Below, one piece after another: positions 6,990-15,752 of a DNA stretch of 26,556 bases (positions are counted from its first letter, which is position 1; every line of letters begins with the position of its first letter). The DNA is from JAOTYV01 sp041557595. Its GTDB lineage: Bacteria > Pseudomonadota > Alphaproteobacteria > UBA8366. The translations under genes and the position numbers were made by a program. The stretch covers positions 1 through 26,556 of the forward strand of contig JBFFGE010000046.1 of assembly GCA_041557595.1 (NCBI GenBank), given 5' to 3'. Under the pieces are notes generated by a model. It saw only the letters and a program-made list of their open reading frames with translations, was not told where the DNA came from and ran no database searches.

Positions 6990-8816
6990 TTGAATCCAAT
7001 CGTTAAACCTCGCCTTCAAAAGATGGCCGCGGCGGTCAAGTCCGCCTTCGCGCGGCTCCGGCCGAGCCGGAACCTCCGCCCGTCGGCGCCGCCGCTTCCC
7101 GAGCGCTATCCCTGGGAGGACAGCTATCCGGCCAGCCTCAACTGGCGGGCGCGAATCGAGACCAAGCCGCTGACGGCCCTCCTGGACGATGCGGTCGCGG
7201 CGTTTCCGGACAATCCCTGTATCGAATTCCTGGGCAAACGGTACGATTACGAGGATGTCGCCGGATTGGTCGACCGGGTGGCCAAGGGCCTGCAGGATCA
7301 GGGGATCGGCAAGGGCGACCGGGTCGGGCTGCTGTTACCGAATTGTCCTTACTACGTGATTTTCTATTTCGGCGTGCTCAAGACCGGCGCCACGGTGGTC
7401 AACTACAATCCGCTCTACGCCAAACGGGAGATTACCCGCCAGATCATCGATTCGGAAACCCGGATCATGATCACGCTGAACCTCAAGACGCTCTACCCGA
7501 AAATCGCCAAGGATTTATTGGGCGACGTGCTCGACAAGATTGTCGTCTGCCGCATGCGCGACGTGCTGCCCTTCCCCAGCATGCTGTTGTTTGCCTTCCT
7601 CAATCGCAAGGAAATCGCCTCGATCCCGACGGACGCGCACCACGTGCCCTACGAAACGCTGATCGACAATGACGGCGCGCCGGCCCCCGTGACAATCCAG
7701 CCCGATGACGATTTGGCCGTGCTGCAATATACCGGCGGCACCACGGGCACGCCCAAGGGCGCCATGCTGACCCACTCCAATCTCTATGCGAATGCGGCGC
7801 AAACCAGCCACTGGGCGGTAACCGCGAAACCGGGATCGGAGCGGTTTTTCGGGATTCTGCCGCTGTTTCACGCCTTTGGCATGACCGGCGTAATGAACAC
7901 CTGCCTCTTCCATGGCGGTGAGTTGATCCTGCAGCCGCGCTTCAACGTCAAGGACGTGCTGAAAACCATCGAAGACCAGAAGCCGACCGTTTTCCTCGGT
8001 GTGCCGACGATGTTCTCCGCCATCAACACCAGCAGCGACGTCGGGAAGTACGATCTCTCGAGCCTCGAACTCTGTATTTCCGGCGGCGCACCCCTGCCTG
8101 TCCAGATCAAGAGCAAGTTCGAGGAATTGAGCGGCTGTACCCTGGTCGAAGGATACGGGCTCACGGAAGCCGGCCCGGTCTGCACCGTCAATCCGTTCGA
8201 GGGCGTGAACAAGGCGGGTTCGGTTGGATTGCCGCTGCCGGGCACGTTGATCGAGATCACCGACCGCAACAACCCGGACGTGGTGCTTCCCTTTGGCGAG
8301 CACGGGGAGATTTGCGTATCGGGTCCGCAGGTGATGACCGGGTATCTGAACCAGCCGGAGGAGAATATCGCGACGTTCCAGGGCGGACGATTGCATACGG
8401 GCGATATCGGCTATATCGACAGCGACGGCTATGTCTTCATCATCGACCGGATCAAGGACCTCATCCTGAACGGCGGGTTCAACGTCTATCCGCGCATGGT
8501 GGAGGAAGCGATCTATCTGCATCCGGCCGTGGAAGAAACGGTCGTTTGCGGCGTACCGCACCGCCATCGCGGCGAGATCGTCAAAGCGTATGTGAAGCTG
8601 CATCCCGACGCGACGCTGACGAGCTCGGAATTGCGCGGCTTTCTGAAAGACAAACTCGCCTCGTTCGAGCTGCCGTCGCGCATCGAGTTCCGGGATGAAC
8701 TGCCCCGGACCCTGATCGGCAAGCCGCTGCGGCGCGCCTTGATCGAAGAAGATACCCGAAACGGACCGCTCGAGGACCAGCCGGAATCGCTCGAAAAGCA
8801 GGCGGCGTCCGCGTGA
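6990..8816 (+). CDS. fadD: Long-chain-fatty-acid-CoA ligase (FadD-type)
   Basis: 608 residues of the AMP-forming acyl-CoA synthetase superfamily. It activates fatty acids with ATP and CoA, feeding the dehydrogenase, thiolase and multifunctional enzyme downstream. Visible motifs: the phosphate-binding loop YTGGTTGTPKG at residues 247-257, GYGLTEAGP from 388, the hinge region GDIGYIDSDGYVFIIDRIKD with LILNGGFNVYP after it, and the C-terminal catalytic lysine Lys578 in LIGKPLRR. I used the TTG at 6990 because GGAG lies eight bases before it; an ATG at 7023 (residue 12) is an alternative. The N-terminal ~35 residues are basic and Pro/Arg-rich. It is first in a same-strand row with fadE 79 bp downstream, probably co-transcribed. 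Confidence 0.88.
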   Translation: MNPIVKPRLQKMAAAVKSAFARLRPSRNLRPSAPPLPERYPWEDSYPASLNWRARIETKPLTALLDDAVAAFPDNPCIEFLGKRYDYEDVAGLVDRVAKGLQDQGIGKGDRVGLLLPNCPYYVIFYFGVLKTGATVVNYNPLYAKREITRQIIDSETRIMITLNLKTLYPKIAKDLLGDVLDKIVVCRMRDVLPFPSMLLFAFLNRKEIASIPTDAHHVPYETLIDNDGAPAPVTIQPDDDLAVLQYTGGTTGTPKGAMLTHSNLYANAAQTSHWAVTAKPGSERFFGILPLFHAFGMTGVMNTCLFHGGELILQPRFNVKDVLKTIEDQKPTVFLGVPTMFSAINTSSDVGKYDLSSLELCISGGAPLPVQIKSKFEELSGCTLVEGYGLTEAGPVCTVNPFEGVNKAGSVGLPLPGTLIEITDRNNPDVVLPFGEHGEICVSGPQVMTGYLNQPEENIATFQGGRLHTGDIGYIDSDGYVFIIDRIKDLILNGGFNVYPRMVEEAIYLHPAVEETVVCGVPHRHRGEIVKAYVKLHPDATLTSSELRGFLKDKLASFELPSRIEFRDELPRTLIGKPLRRALIEEDTRNGPLEDQPESLEKQAASA

Positions 8817-8895
8817 AGCGTCCAGCAATCCGACGCCGGATCGGCATGGCCGGAGCGATGCCCGGCACGATTTGGCGCATAATGAAGGTATTTCC

Positions 8896-11163
8896 ATGAC
8901 CGGCTTATTCCACCTCATGCGACAACGCCTGATCAGCGCGCCGGTGCTGCGTTGGTATCGCGGCGTCCTGCCGCCCATGTCGGACACTGAACGCGAAGCC
9001 ATCGACGCCGGAACCGTCTGGTGGGACGCAGAGCTGTTTTCCGGGGCCCCCGACTGGGACAAGATGCGCGCCCTCGCCGCGCCGACGCTCAGCGAAGAAG
9101 AGCAGGCATTTCTGGACGGACCGACGGAACGGCTGTGCGAGATGCTCGACGATTGGCAGATCACCCACGAGCTGGGCGACCTGCCGCCCGAGATCTGGAA
9201 GTTCATCGCGCGCGAAGGCTTCTTGGGAATGATCATTCCGAAGGAGCATGGTGGGCTCGGGTTTTCCGCCCTCGCCCATTCCGCGGTCATCATGAAAATC
9301 TCGACCCGCAGCCTGACTGCTGCCGTCACCGTCATGGTGCCGAACTCCCTCGGCCCGGCGGAGCTGTTGCTGCAATACGGCACGGACGACCAGCGAAGCC
9401 ATTATCTGCCGCGTCTCGCAACCGGCGACGAAATTCCCTGTTTTGCGCTGACCGGCCCCTTCGCCGGCTCCGATGCGGCCACGCTGCCCGATAAGGGTGT
9501 CATCTGCTACAAGGACATTCATGGCGAACGCGTGCTGGGCATGCGGGTATCCTGGGAGAAGCGCTATATTACGCTGGCCCCGGTCGCCACCATTATGGGC
9601 CTCGCCTTTCACCTTACGGACCCGGACGGCATCCTGGGCGGCGACCCGGACATCGGCATCACGCTGGCATTGATCCCGACCGAAACACCCGGCGTTAAAA
9701 TCGGACGGCGCCATTTCCCCGCCAATCAAGCCTTCCAGAATGGGCCGACGCAGGGCGACAACGTCTTTATCCCGATGGACTGGATCATCGGCGGCCAGGA
9801 ACGCGCGGGCCAGGGCTGGCGCATGCTGATGAACTGTCTTGCCGCCGGCCGCTCAATCTCGCTGCCCGCGGCCAGCACCGGCGGCGTAAAATACTGCGCC
9901 CGGGTGACTGGCGCCTATGCTCGGGTCCGCAAGCAATTCCGACTGCCGATCGGACGCTTCGAAGGCGTTCAGGAAGCGCTCGCCCGCATTGCCGGCAACG
10001 CCTATCTGCTCGAATCCGCCCGGCGGATCACGGCTGCCGCGGTCGACCTCGGCGAAAAACCGGGCGTGCTGTCCGCCATCGTGAAGTACCACACCACGGA
10101 GCGGCTGCGGCAAACCGTCAATGACGCCATGGACATCCATGGCGGCCGCGGCATTTGTAACGGGCCCAGCAACTATCTCGCGAATGTCTATTTTGCCTTG
10201 CCGGTCAGCATAACGGTGGAAGGCGCGAATATCCTGACGCGCAGCATGATCATTTTCGGGCAGGGCGCGATCCGCAGCCATCCCTGGCTGCGCCAGGAAA
10301 TGCAGGCGGCACACAACGAAGACCGCAAGCAGGGCCTGAAGGATTTCGACCGCGCGCTGTTCGGTCACCTCACCCACCAGATAAAGACTGTCAGCCGGGC
10401 GCTGTTCCACAATCTGACCGGCGGCGAATGGGCGACCGCGCCCGATGCCGGTATCGCGACAAATTATTACAAGCAGCTGACGCGCGCGAGCGTCTCCTTC
10501 GCGCTGGTCGCGGAGCTATCGTTGATCCTTCTGGGCGGCGCGCTGAAGCGGCGGGAAAGCCTTTCCGCCCGGCTCGGCGACGTGTTGAGCGAACTGTACC
10601 TCATGTCCTGCACCCTCGCCCGATTCGAACATGACGGCCGGCCGGAGGCCGACGAGCCGCTGGTCCATTGGTGCTGCCAATCGTCCCTCCATACCATCCA
10701 GCAGCGGCTCGACGAGATCATCGTCAATTTCCCGTCTCGACCGATTGCGTGGTTTCTCAGGGCATTAGTGTTCCCGCTGGGGCTGCGCCGCAAGCCGCCG
10801 ACGGACAAGATGGCGGGACGCTGCGCCGATATCATGCTGGACCCGACCGCCGCGCGCGACCGCCTGTCGGCGGGAATCTTTGTATCGGCCGACAAGAATG
10901 ATATCACCGGCCGGCTGGAATACGCGCTGGAGCGGACGATCGCCGCCGAACCCATCGAACGCCGGTTGCGCGACAACAAGCTGGGCTCGGTCGAAGAGGG
11001 CTTGGCGACGGGCCTGATTACCGAAGCCGAAGCGGCGCTGCTTGCCGAAGCGGCGCAATCGGTCCGGGCCGCGATCATGGTCGACGATTTCGCGCCGGAA
11101 GACATAGGCAAAGGAGCAATGCAATCTCAGAACAAGGACATGGCCGCCGCCCTGTCTATGTAG
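8896..11163 (+). CDS. fadE: Acyl-CoA dehydrogenase, FadE-type
   Basis: 755 residues, close to the ~810 of E. coli FadE and unlike the ~380-residue mitochondrial type. The start LRWYRGVLPPMSDTEREA followed by AGTVWWDAELFSG is diagnostic of FadE. The dehydrogenase core follows (GFLGMIIPKEHGGLG, ALTGPFAGSDAA, then MDIHGGRGICNGPSNYLANVY), and the extra C-terminal domain (DUF1974) covers roughly residues 450-740 with VDDFAPEDI near the end. It catalyses the FAD-dependent first oxidation of acyl-CoA. The ATG at 8896 has GAAGG six bases upstream; a TTG at 8872 is less likely. The stop at 11161-11163 lies inside the thiolase N-terminal coding region, so the genes overlap by about 40 bp. The last ~18 residues (GKGAMQSQNKDMAAALSM) are read from the thiolase ribosome-binding region and may be a recent extension. 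Confidence 0.92.
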   Translation: MTGLFHLMRQRLISAPVLRWYRGVLPPMSDTEREAIDAGTVWWDAELFSGAPDWDKMRALAAPTLSEEEQAFLDGPTERLCEMLDDWQITHELGDLPPEIWKFIAREGFLGMIIPKEHGGLGFSALAHSAVIMKISTRSLTAAVTVMVPNSLGPAELLLQYGTDDQRSHYLPRLATGDEIPCFALTGPFAGSDAATLPDKGVICYKDIHGERVLGMRVSWEKRYITLAPVATIMGLAFHLTDPDGILGGDPDIGITLALIPTETPGVKIGRRHFPANQAFQNGPTQGDNVFIPMDWIIGGQERAGQGWRMLMNCLAAGRSISLPAASTGGVKYCARVTGAYARVRKQFRLPIGRFEGVQEALARIAGNAYLLESARRITAAAVDLGEKPGVLSAIVKYHTTERLRQTVNDAMDIHGGRGICNGPSNYLANVYFALPVSITVEGANILTRSMIIFGQGAIRSHPWLRQEMQAAHNEDRKQGLKDFDRALFGHLTHQIKTVSRALFHNLTGGEWATAPDAGIATNYYKQLTRASVSFALVAELSLILLGGALKRRESLSARLGDVLSELYLMSCTLARFEHDGRPEADEPLVHWCCQSSLHTIQQRLDEIIVNFPSRPIAWFLRALVFPLGLRRKPPTDKMAGRCADIMLDPTAARDRLSAGIFVSADKNDITGRLEYALERTIAAEPIERRLRDNKLGSVEEGLATGLITEAEAALLAEAAQSVRAAIMVDDFAPEDIGKGAMQSQNKDMAAALSM
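11111..11126 (+). promoter_or_regulatory. Shine-Dalgarno and non-canonical ATC start of the thiolase
   Basis: AAGGAG at 11111-11116 is followed seven bases later by ATC at 11124-11126, which is in frame with the thiolase. The nearby ATGs at 11119 and 11140 are in the fadE frame, not the thiolase frame. No ATG, GTG or TTG occurs in the thiolase frame between this site and the GTG at 11295. Position and spacing therefore point to ATC as the initiation codon, either functional at low efficiency or a mutated ATG. Confidence 0.5.
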
Positions 11164-12422
11164 TCGACGGCAGCCGAACCCCTTTCCTGAAGGCGCGCGG
11201 GCGGCCGGGACCCTTCACCCCTGTCGATCTCGCGGTCGCCGCCGGTCGGCCACTCCTGCTGCGCCAGCCCTTTTCGGCGGACGCGCTGGACGAGGTGATC
11301 CTGGGTTGCGTGTCGCCGCGCGCGGACGAAGTCAATCCGGCGCGCATTGCCGCTTTGCGCCTGGGATGCGGCGAGGGCGTGCCCGCATGGACCGTGCAGC
11401 GCAATTGCGCGTCCGGCATGCAGTCCGTGGAAACCGCCGCCCGCTCGATCGCCGATGGCCGCGCCGATCTGATCCTGGCCGGCGGCAGCGAAGCGCTCAG
11501 CCACTCCCCGATCCTGTTCAACGACCGCATGGTCGGCTGGCTCGCCGATCTGAACAGCGCCCGCAGCTTGTGGGCAAAGCTGGGCGTGGCGGCCGGCTTT
11601 CGCCCCGGCATGCTCGCCCCGGTCATCGGGTTGATCAAGGGGCTGACCGACCCCGTGGTCGCCCTCAACATGGGACAAACAGCCGAAGTTTTGGCGCATA
11701 AATTCGATATCGGCCGCGAGGAAATGGACGCGCTGGCGCTCGAGAGCCATCAGCGCACGGCGCAGGCGCAGGAATCAGGCGACCTGACTGAAATCGAGCC
11801 GATCTTCGACACGCGCGGTGGCTATTATGAGCAGGACGACGGGGTGCGCCCCAACAACACGATGGAAGCGCTGGGCAAGCTCCGCCCCGCCTTCGAACGC
11901 CCCTTCGGCACGGTCACGCCGGGCAACAGCTCACAGATCACCGACGGCGCCGCCTGGCTCATCCTGGCCTCGGAAGACGCGCTGAAACGGCACCGGCTGA
12001 AGCCCCTCGGCCGCATCGTCGACAGCGAGTGGGCCGCGCTGGATCCCGCTCAAATGGGGCTCGGTCCGGTTCATGCGGCGACGCCCATTCTGCAACGGAA
12101 CGATCTCGCCCTGGACGACGTCGACGCCTGGGAAATCAACGAAGCGTTCGCCGCCCAGGTTCTCGCCTGTATTGCCGCATGGCAGGACCCCGAGTACTGC
12201 CGCGAAAACCTGGGCCTGAAGGATGCGCTGGGGACATTGGACCGGGCGCGGCTGAACCTCGATGGCGGCGCGATCAGCGTCGGCCATCCGGTCGGCTCAA
12301 GCGGCGCCCGGATCACCTTGCACCTGTTGCATGTGCTGCGCCGAAAGCGTGCGAAACGCGGGATCGCCGCAATCTGTATCGGTGGCGGCCAGGGCGGCGC
12401 GCTGTTGTTGGAGGCCGCCTAG
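11124..12422 (+). CDS. fadI: 3-ketoacyl-CoA thiolase (FadI-type), start codon anomalous
   Basis: Read from the ATC at 11124 the protein has 432 residues, against about 436 for E. coli FadI. The N-terminus RRPVYVVDGSRTPFLKARG is the conserved thiolase opening. Catalytic residues are present: nucleophile Cys95 in NCASGMQS, EINEAFAAQ, His388 in VGHPVG, and Cys418 in ICIGGGQGG. It performs the thiolytic last step of beta-oxidation, releasing acetyl-CoA, and pairs with FadJ encoded 43 bp downstream. The first conventional start is GTG at 11295, which would delete 57 conserved residues including the first beta-strand. Either initiation is at ATC, or the gene has a start-codon mutation or sequence error. 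A frameshift from the ATG at 11119 or 11140 is a less likely alternative, because correcting it would fuse the gene to fadE. Confidence 0.8.
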   Translation: MSEQGHGRRPVYVVDGSRTPFLKARGRPGPFTPVDLAVAAGRPLLLRQPFSADALDEVILGCVSPRADEVNPARIAALRLGCGEGVPAWTVQRNCASGMQSVETAARSIADGRADLILAGGSEALSHSPILFNDRMVGWLADLNSARSLWAKLGVAAGFRPGMLAPVIGLIKGLTDPVVALNMGQTAEVLAHKFDIGREEMDALALESHQRTAQAQESGDLTEIEPIFDTRGGYYEQDDGVRPNNTMEALGKLRPAFERPFGTVTPGNSSQITDGAAWLILASEDALKRHRLKPLGRIVDSEWAALDPAQMGLGPVHAATPILQRNDLALDDVDAWEINEAFAAQVLACIAAWQDPEYCRENLGLKDALGTLDRARLNLDGGAISVGHPVGSSGARITLHLLHVLRRKRAKRGIAAICIGGGQGGALLLEAA

Positions 12423-12465
12423 TCATGGACCGGATAGAGAACCGCCAGAGCGGGAGCAATCGGTC

Positions 12466-14583
12466 ATGACCGAGGCAAAGACGCAGTCCCCCGCGAAGCC
12501 AGCCGCCAAGAAACCGAAAGGCAAGCCGGCGCGTCCCACCGTGGCCATGCCCAGGCATTGGCACGGCGAACGGGACGCCAGGAATGTCCACTGGCTGAGC
12601 CTCGACAAATCCAATTCGGGAACCAATACGCTGTCGCAGGACGTCCTCGCGGCGCTCGACGTCGTGCTCGACGAATTGGATGCGGATCCGCCCGCGGGTC
12701 TGATCATTCGATCGGCAAAACCGAATGGGTTTATTGCCGGCGCCGACATTTCCGAATTTGAAGACCTGACCGATCCGGACCGGGTCGTCGAGCTTGTCCG
12801 CCGCGGCCATGCCATCCTGGATCGGTTGGAAGGCCTTTCCTACCCCACCGTCGCGCTCGTTCACGGTTTCTGCCTCGGCGGCGGTCTCGAACTGGCCCTG
12901 GCCTGCACATACCGGATCGCGAGCGACGACGCCCGCATCGGCCTGCCGGAGGTGCGGCTCGGCATCCATCCCGGCCTCGGCGGCACCGCACGCCTGACCC
13001 GGCTTATCTCGCCGGTGAGCGCCATGGGCCTGATGCTGACGGGACGCAGCCTCCGCGCGCGCGCCGCGAGGGGACTTGGCATCGTCGATGCGGTAACCCA
13101 GCCGCGGCACTTCAAGCGGGCGGCGCATACCGCGATTTCCGATGGGTTGAAACGGCGCCGGCGGCGGGTTTCAGTGACACTGGGCAATTTGACGCCGGCA
13201 CGCTGGCTGCTGGGCATGATCATGCGCCGCCAGGTCGCGTCGAAGGCCCGGCCGGACCACTATCCCGCCCCCTTTGCCTTGATCGACCTATGGCAGCGGC
13301 ATGGCGCCTTTCGGTCCCGCATGATGCACCGGGAAGCGGAGTCGATTGCCCGCTTGATCACCGGCGAGACCGCGCAGAACCTGATCCGGGTGTTCTTGCT
13401 GGGCGAAGAGTTGAAGGCCCTGGGCAAGGCCGAGGACCATGATATCCGTCATATCCATGTCATCGGCGCCGGCACGATGGGGGGCGATATCGCGGCATGG
13501 TGCGCGATGCAGGGGCTGCGGGTCACCCTGCAGGACCGCGAAGCCAAATACATCGCGCCGGCGATGGGCCGCGCCGCGAAATATTTCAAACGACGCCTTC
13601 GCGAGCCCGCGAAAGTTCGCGCCGCGCTGGACCGCCTGATTCCCGATCTGGCCGGCGCCGGCGTGCCGCTTGCGGACGTCGTCATCGAGGCCGTGCCCGA
13701 ACAATTGGAGATCAAGCAAACGCTCCTGCGCGCCATCGAGCCTAAATTGAAACGCGGCGCCTTGATCGGCACGAACACATCCAGCATTCCGCTCGAGCAA
13801 CTGGCCGAGGTGCTCAAGCGGCCCGAGCGGCTGATCGGATTGCACTTCTTCAATCCGGTGGCGCAAATGCCGTTGCTCGAAATCGTGCGCGGCGACAACA
13901 GCGCGCCGGAAGCGATGGCGTTCGGCCAGGCATTCGCCCGTAAGATCGACAAGATGCCGCTGCCCGTGAACAGCGCGCCCGGTTTCCTCGTGAACCGGGT
14001 GCTGACCCCCTACCTGTTGGAGGCGGTCTCGCTGCTGCAAGACGGCCGGTCCCCGGAAGCGATCGACGGCGCGGCCCTGGATTTCGGCATGCCGATGGGG
14101 CCGCTGGAGCTGGCCGATGCGGTCGGTCTGGATATTTGTCTGCATGTCGGCCAGATCGTCTCCCCGACGCCCGATTGGCAGCCGCCCGAAGCCCTCACCA
14201 AACTGGTCGAACAGGGCCATCTCGGGCGCAAAACGGGACGCGGCTTCTATCGCTACAAGAACGGCAAACCGGTCGGGAAAAAGCGCGCCGCCGGGCGCCC
14301 GGACCCCACGATTCAGAACCGGCTCATGTTGCCGCTGCTGAATGCCTGCGTCGCATGCCTGCGCGAAGGATTGGTGGCGTCGGCGGATCACCTGGACGCG
14401 GGATTGATCTATGGCACGGGATTCGCGCCCTTCCGCGGCGGCCCGATACACTACCTGCGAAGCGACGCCGGCCGCTCGCTCCTGGCCACGCTCGAAGACC
14501 TGGCGAAATCCGATCCGGCCCGGTATCCGATCGATCCCGGCTGGAAGGCGGCCCTCGGGCTGCAGCAGTCGGACGAAACCTGA
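12466..14583 (+). CDS. fadJ: Bifunctional enoyl-CoA hydratase / 3-hydroxyacyl-CoA dehydrogenase (FadJ-type)
   Basis: 705 residues, close to E. coli FadJ (714). The N-terminal crotonase domain has GFIAGADI, then GGGLELALAC with Glu142 and LPEVRLG with Glu162, the two catalytic glutamates spaced 20 residues as in crotonase. The dehydrogenase part starts with the NAD loop VIGAGTMGG at 332-340 and has catalytic His460 in GLHFFNPVAQ; a C-terminal helical domain follows with YGTGFAPFRGGP. It hydrates enoyl-CoA and oxidises 3-hydroxyacyl-CoA, and forms a complex with FadI in known systems. The first ~30 residues are Lys/Pro/Ala-rich and probably flexible. GGGAG nine bases upstream supports the ATG at 12466 over earlier in-frame starts inside fadI. 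It ends 59 bp from a convergent regulator gene. Confidence 0.92.
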   Translation: MTEAKTQSPAKPAAKKPKGKPARPTVAMPRHWHGERDARNVHWLSLDKSNSGTNTLSQDVLAALDVVLDELDADPPAGLIIRSAKPNGFIAGADISEFEDLTDPDRVVELVRRGHAILDRLEGLSYPTVALVHGFCLGGGLELALACTYRIASDDARIGLPEVRLGIHPGLGGTARLTRLISPVSAMGLMLTGRSLRARAARGLGIVDAVTQPRHFKRAAHTAISDGLKRRRRRVSVTLGNLTPARWLLGMIMRRQVASKARPDHYPAPFALIDLWQRHGAFRSRMMHREAESIARLITGETAQNLIRVFLLGEELKALGKAEDHDIRHIHVIGAGTMGGDIAAWCAMQGLRVTLQDREAKYIAPAMGRAAKYFKRRLREPAKVRAALDRLIPDLAGAGVPLADVVIEAVPEQLEIKQTLLRAIEPKLKRGALIGTNTSSIPLEQLAEVLKRPERLIGLHFFNPVAQMPLLEIVRGDNSAPEAMAFGQAFARKIDKMPLPVNSAPGFLVNRVLTPYLLEAVSLLQDGRSPEAIDGAALDFGMPMGPLELADAVGLDICLHVGQIVSPTPDWQPPEALTKLVEQGHLGRKTGRGFYRYKNGKPVGKKRAAGRPDPTIQNRLMLPLLNACVACLREGLVASADHLDAGLIYGTGFAPFRGGPIHYLRSDAGRSLLATLEDLAKSDPARYPIDPGWKAALGLQQSDET

Positions 14584-14642
14584 TCGGTCGCTCGGTCCGC
14601 AGCTTCTGCCGTCGAATATCCACCCATCCGGTTCACATCCGC

Positions 14643-15284
14643 TCAGCGCAGTACCCGTGTCGCGATAATCGCAAGTTGCGTGCGGTTCTTGGCGCCGACA
14701 TTTCCCATCATGGTGCGAATATGGGCCTTCACGGTGCCTTCGATGATGCCGAGCTCGCGCGCGATTTCCTTATTGGAAAGCCCATTCAGCAGCCCCTGCA
14801 GGATCTCCATTTGGCGCGGCGTAAACCTGACATCCTCTGGCAGTTCGAAAACCTCGCCCTGCCCGTCCTGCGGCTCCGGCGCCGGGTCGGCATCCATTTC
14901 GGCCACCGGATAGAACCGCTCACCGGAGAGAATGATTTCGATGACGCTCTTGAGCACTTCGGGACCGAAGCTCTTGCGGATGAATCCCATCGCGCCGGCC
15001 TCCATGACTCGGAGGATATCCTGCCGATCGTCCGACGCGGTCAGGGCGGCAACCACCGTTTCGGGCGCGAGACGGCAAATCGCCTCGATCGCCGCGACGC
15101 CATCTTCACCCGGCATATGCAAGTCGACCAACGCGAGATCGAGCGGCATGCCTTTCTGCGCGATCTCTATTCCTTCGCGCACAGTGGCCGCTTCCAGAAC
15201 CTCGGCATCGGCAAACTGTCGTTCGAGCGTCAATCGTAACCCGTAGCGGAACATGCCATGATCATCGATCGTCAGGATACGCAC
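14643..15284 (-). CDS. NarL/FixJ-type response regulator with intact receiver
   Basis: 213 residues: receiver domain (about 1-118) and LuxR-type helix-turn-helix (about 148-208, FTPRQMEILQGLLNGLSNKEIARELGI). All receiver catalytic residues are present: acidic pair Asp7-Asp8, phosphoacceptor Asp54 in LVDLHMPGEDG, Thr82 and Lys104. It should be phosphorylated by a histidine kinase and bind DNA as a dimer, but no kinase gene is in the window. GTG at 15284 is preceded by GGGAG seven bases away. It is divergent from a related regulator with a defective receiver across a 468-bp A+T-rich gap. Target genes are unknown; the nearby polysaccharide genes are a reasonable guess. Confidence 0.9.
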   Translation of the reverse strand: MRILTIDDHGMFRYGLRLTLERQFADAEVLEAATVREGIEIAQKGMPLDLALVDLHMPGEDGVAAIEAICRLAPETVVAALTASDDRQDILRVMEAGAMGFIRKSFGPEVLKSVIEIILSGERFYPVAEMDADPAPEPQDGQGEVFELPEDVRFTPRQMEILQGLLNGLSNKEIARELGIIEGTVKAHIRTMMGNVGAKNRTQLAIIATRVLR

Positions 15285-15417
15285 CTTTTGTCTCCCACCG
15301 GTCCGGGACTCGGCCGATCATCACGACATCAATAACTTTTACAGCTTTCCAACGGGTTGCCAGACGGCATTAGAGCCACGGCACCCCAACAGAATGAAAT
15401 ACCATGAGTTCATGAAT

Positions 15418-15468
15418 AAATTCTTACCAACGCCAGAGGAAGATTTACCATATTATTGTTAAGAATTT
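15418..15468. repeat. 9-bp perfect inverted repeat
   Basis: AAATTCTTA at 15418-15426 and TAAGAATTT at 15460-15468 are exact reverse complements separated by 33 bp. Centre-to-centre distance is 42 bp, exactly four helical turns at 10.5 bp per turn, which would suit a looped or paired operator for the divergent regulators. A+T-richness makes chance occurrence possible. Confidence 0.4.
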
Positions 15469-15651
15469 ACACCTAAACTATTGATTTCGATGGCTCTATT
15501 GTCGCATAATCAACATAGCCAAAAGAATTGTAGTTAACCTTAATTCGCCGTTGTGTATCGTAATGGTTAATCACAAACAAAATTATCTACCCGACGGATT
15601 ATGACCCTTGAGCCCTTTTTCTAACCGAACGGACGATATCTCGTGTCAGAA

Positions 15652-15720
15652 GTTAGGGTTACCATGGCGTAAATCAATAAAAGACCCTAACCAGAATAAT
15701 CGACCGAACATGACTGGTTA
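15652..15720 (+). repeat. Two overlapping, mutually exclusive inverted repeats in the leader
   Basis: GTTAGGGT (15652-15659) pairs with ACCCTAAC (15684-15691), and TAACCAG (15688-15694) pairs with CTGGTTA (15714-15720). The second and third elements share TAAC at 15688-15691, so both stems cannot form at once. If transcription starts upstream of 15652, the leader of the regulator at 15753 could switch between them. They could equally be overlapping protein operators. Confidence 0.4.
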
Positions 15721-15721
15721 T

Positions 15722-15743
15722 TTAATGGGTAATCCTTAATGGG
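15722..15743 (+). repeat. Direct repeat TTAATGGG adjoining the ribosome binding site
   Basis: TTAATGGG occurs at 15722-15729 and again at 15736-15743, a 14-bp period. The second copy runs into GGGGA, the likely ribosome binding site of the regulator starting at 15753. It could be a translational or transcriptional operator; no protein is implicated. Confidence 0.35.
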
Positions 15744-15752
15744 GACACCAAG

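Larger units (their letters stand above)
15285..15752. promoter_or_regulatory. 468-bp A+T-rich divergent regulatory region
   Basis: No credible gene lies here. The region separates two divergently transcribed LuxR-type regulator genes and is much more A+T-rich than the coding DNA. It holds a 9-bp inverted repeat, two overlapping inverted repeats nearer the plus-strand gene, and a direct repeat, each listed separately. The half-palindrome-like ATGGTTAA at 15563-15570 resembles a CtrA half-site, but a single half-site is weak evidence. Promoters for both genes must be within it, yet no convincing -35/-10 pair was found by eye. Confidence 0.6.

Noticed and set aside
7515..9383. 622-codon open frame on the minus strand
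   Set aside because: It lies antisense across fadD and the start of fadE, shows no family features and is Arg-rich in the way typical of shadow frames in G+C-rich DNA.
11119..11163. Programmed -1 frameshift producing a FadE-thiolase fusion
   Set aside because: A one-base backward shift near 11150 would join the frames, but GCCGCCCTG is not a recognised slippery heptamer and the ATC-start reading explains the conserved N-terminus without it.
13288..14451. 387-codon minus-strand frame
   Set aside because: Antisense to fadJ, no recognisable domain.
15563..15570. CtrA-like half-site ATGGTTAA
   Set aside because: Only one half-site, no TTAA-N7-TTAA pair, in A+T-rich DNA where such words are frequent.
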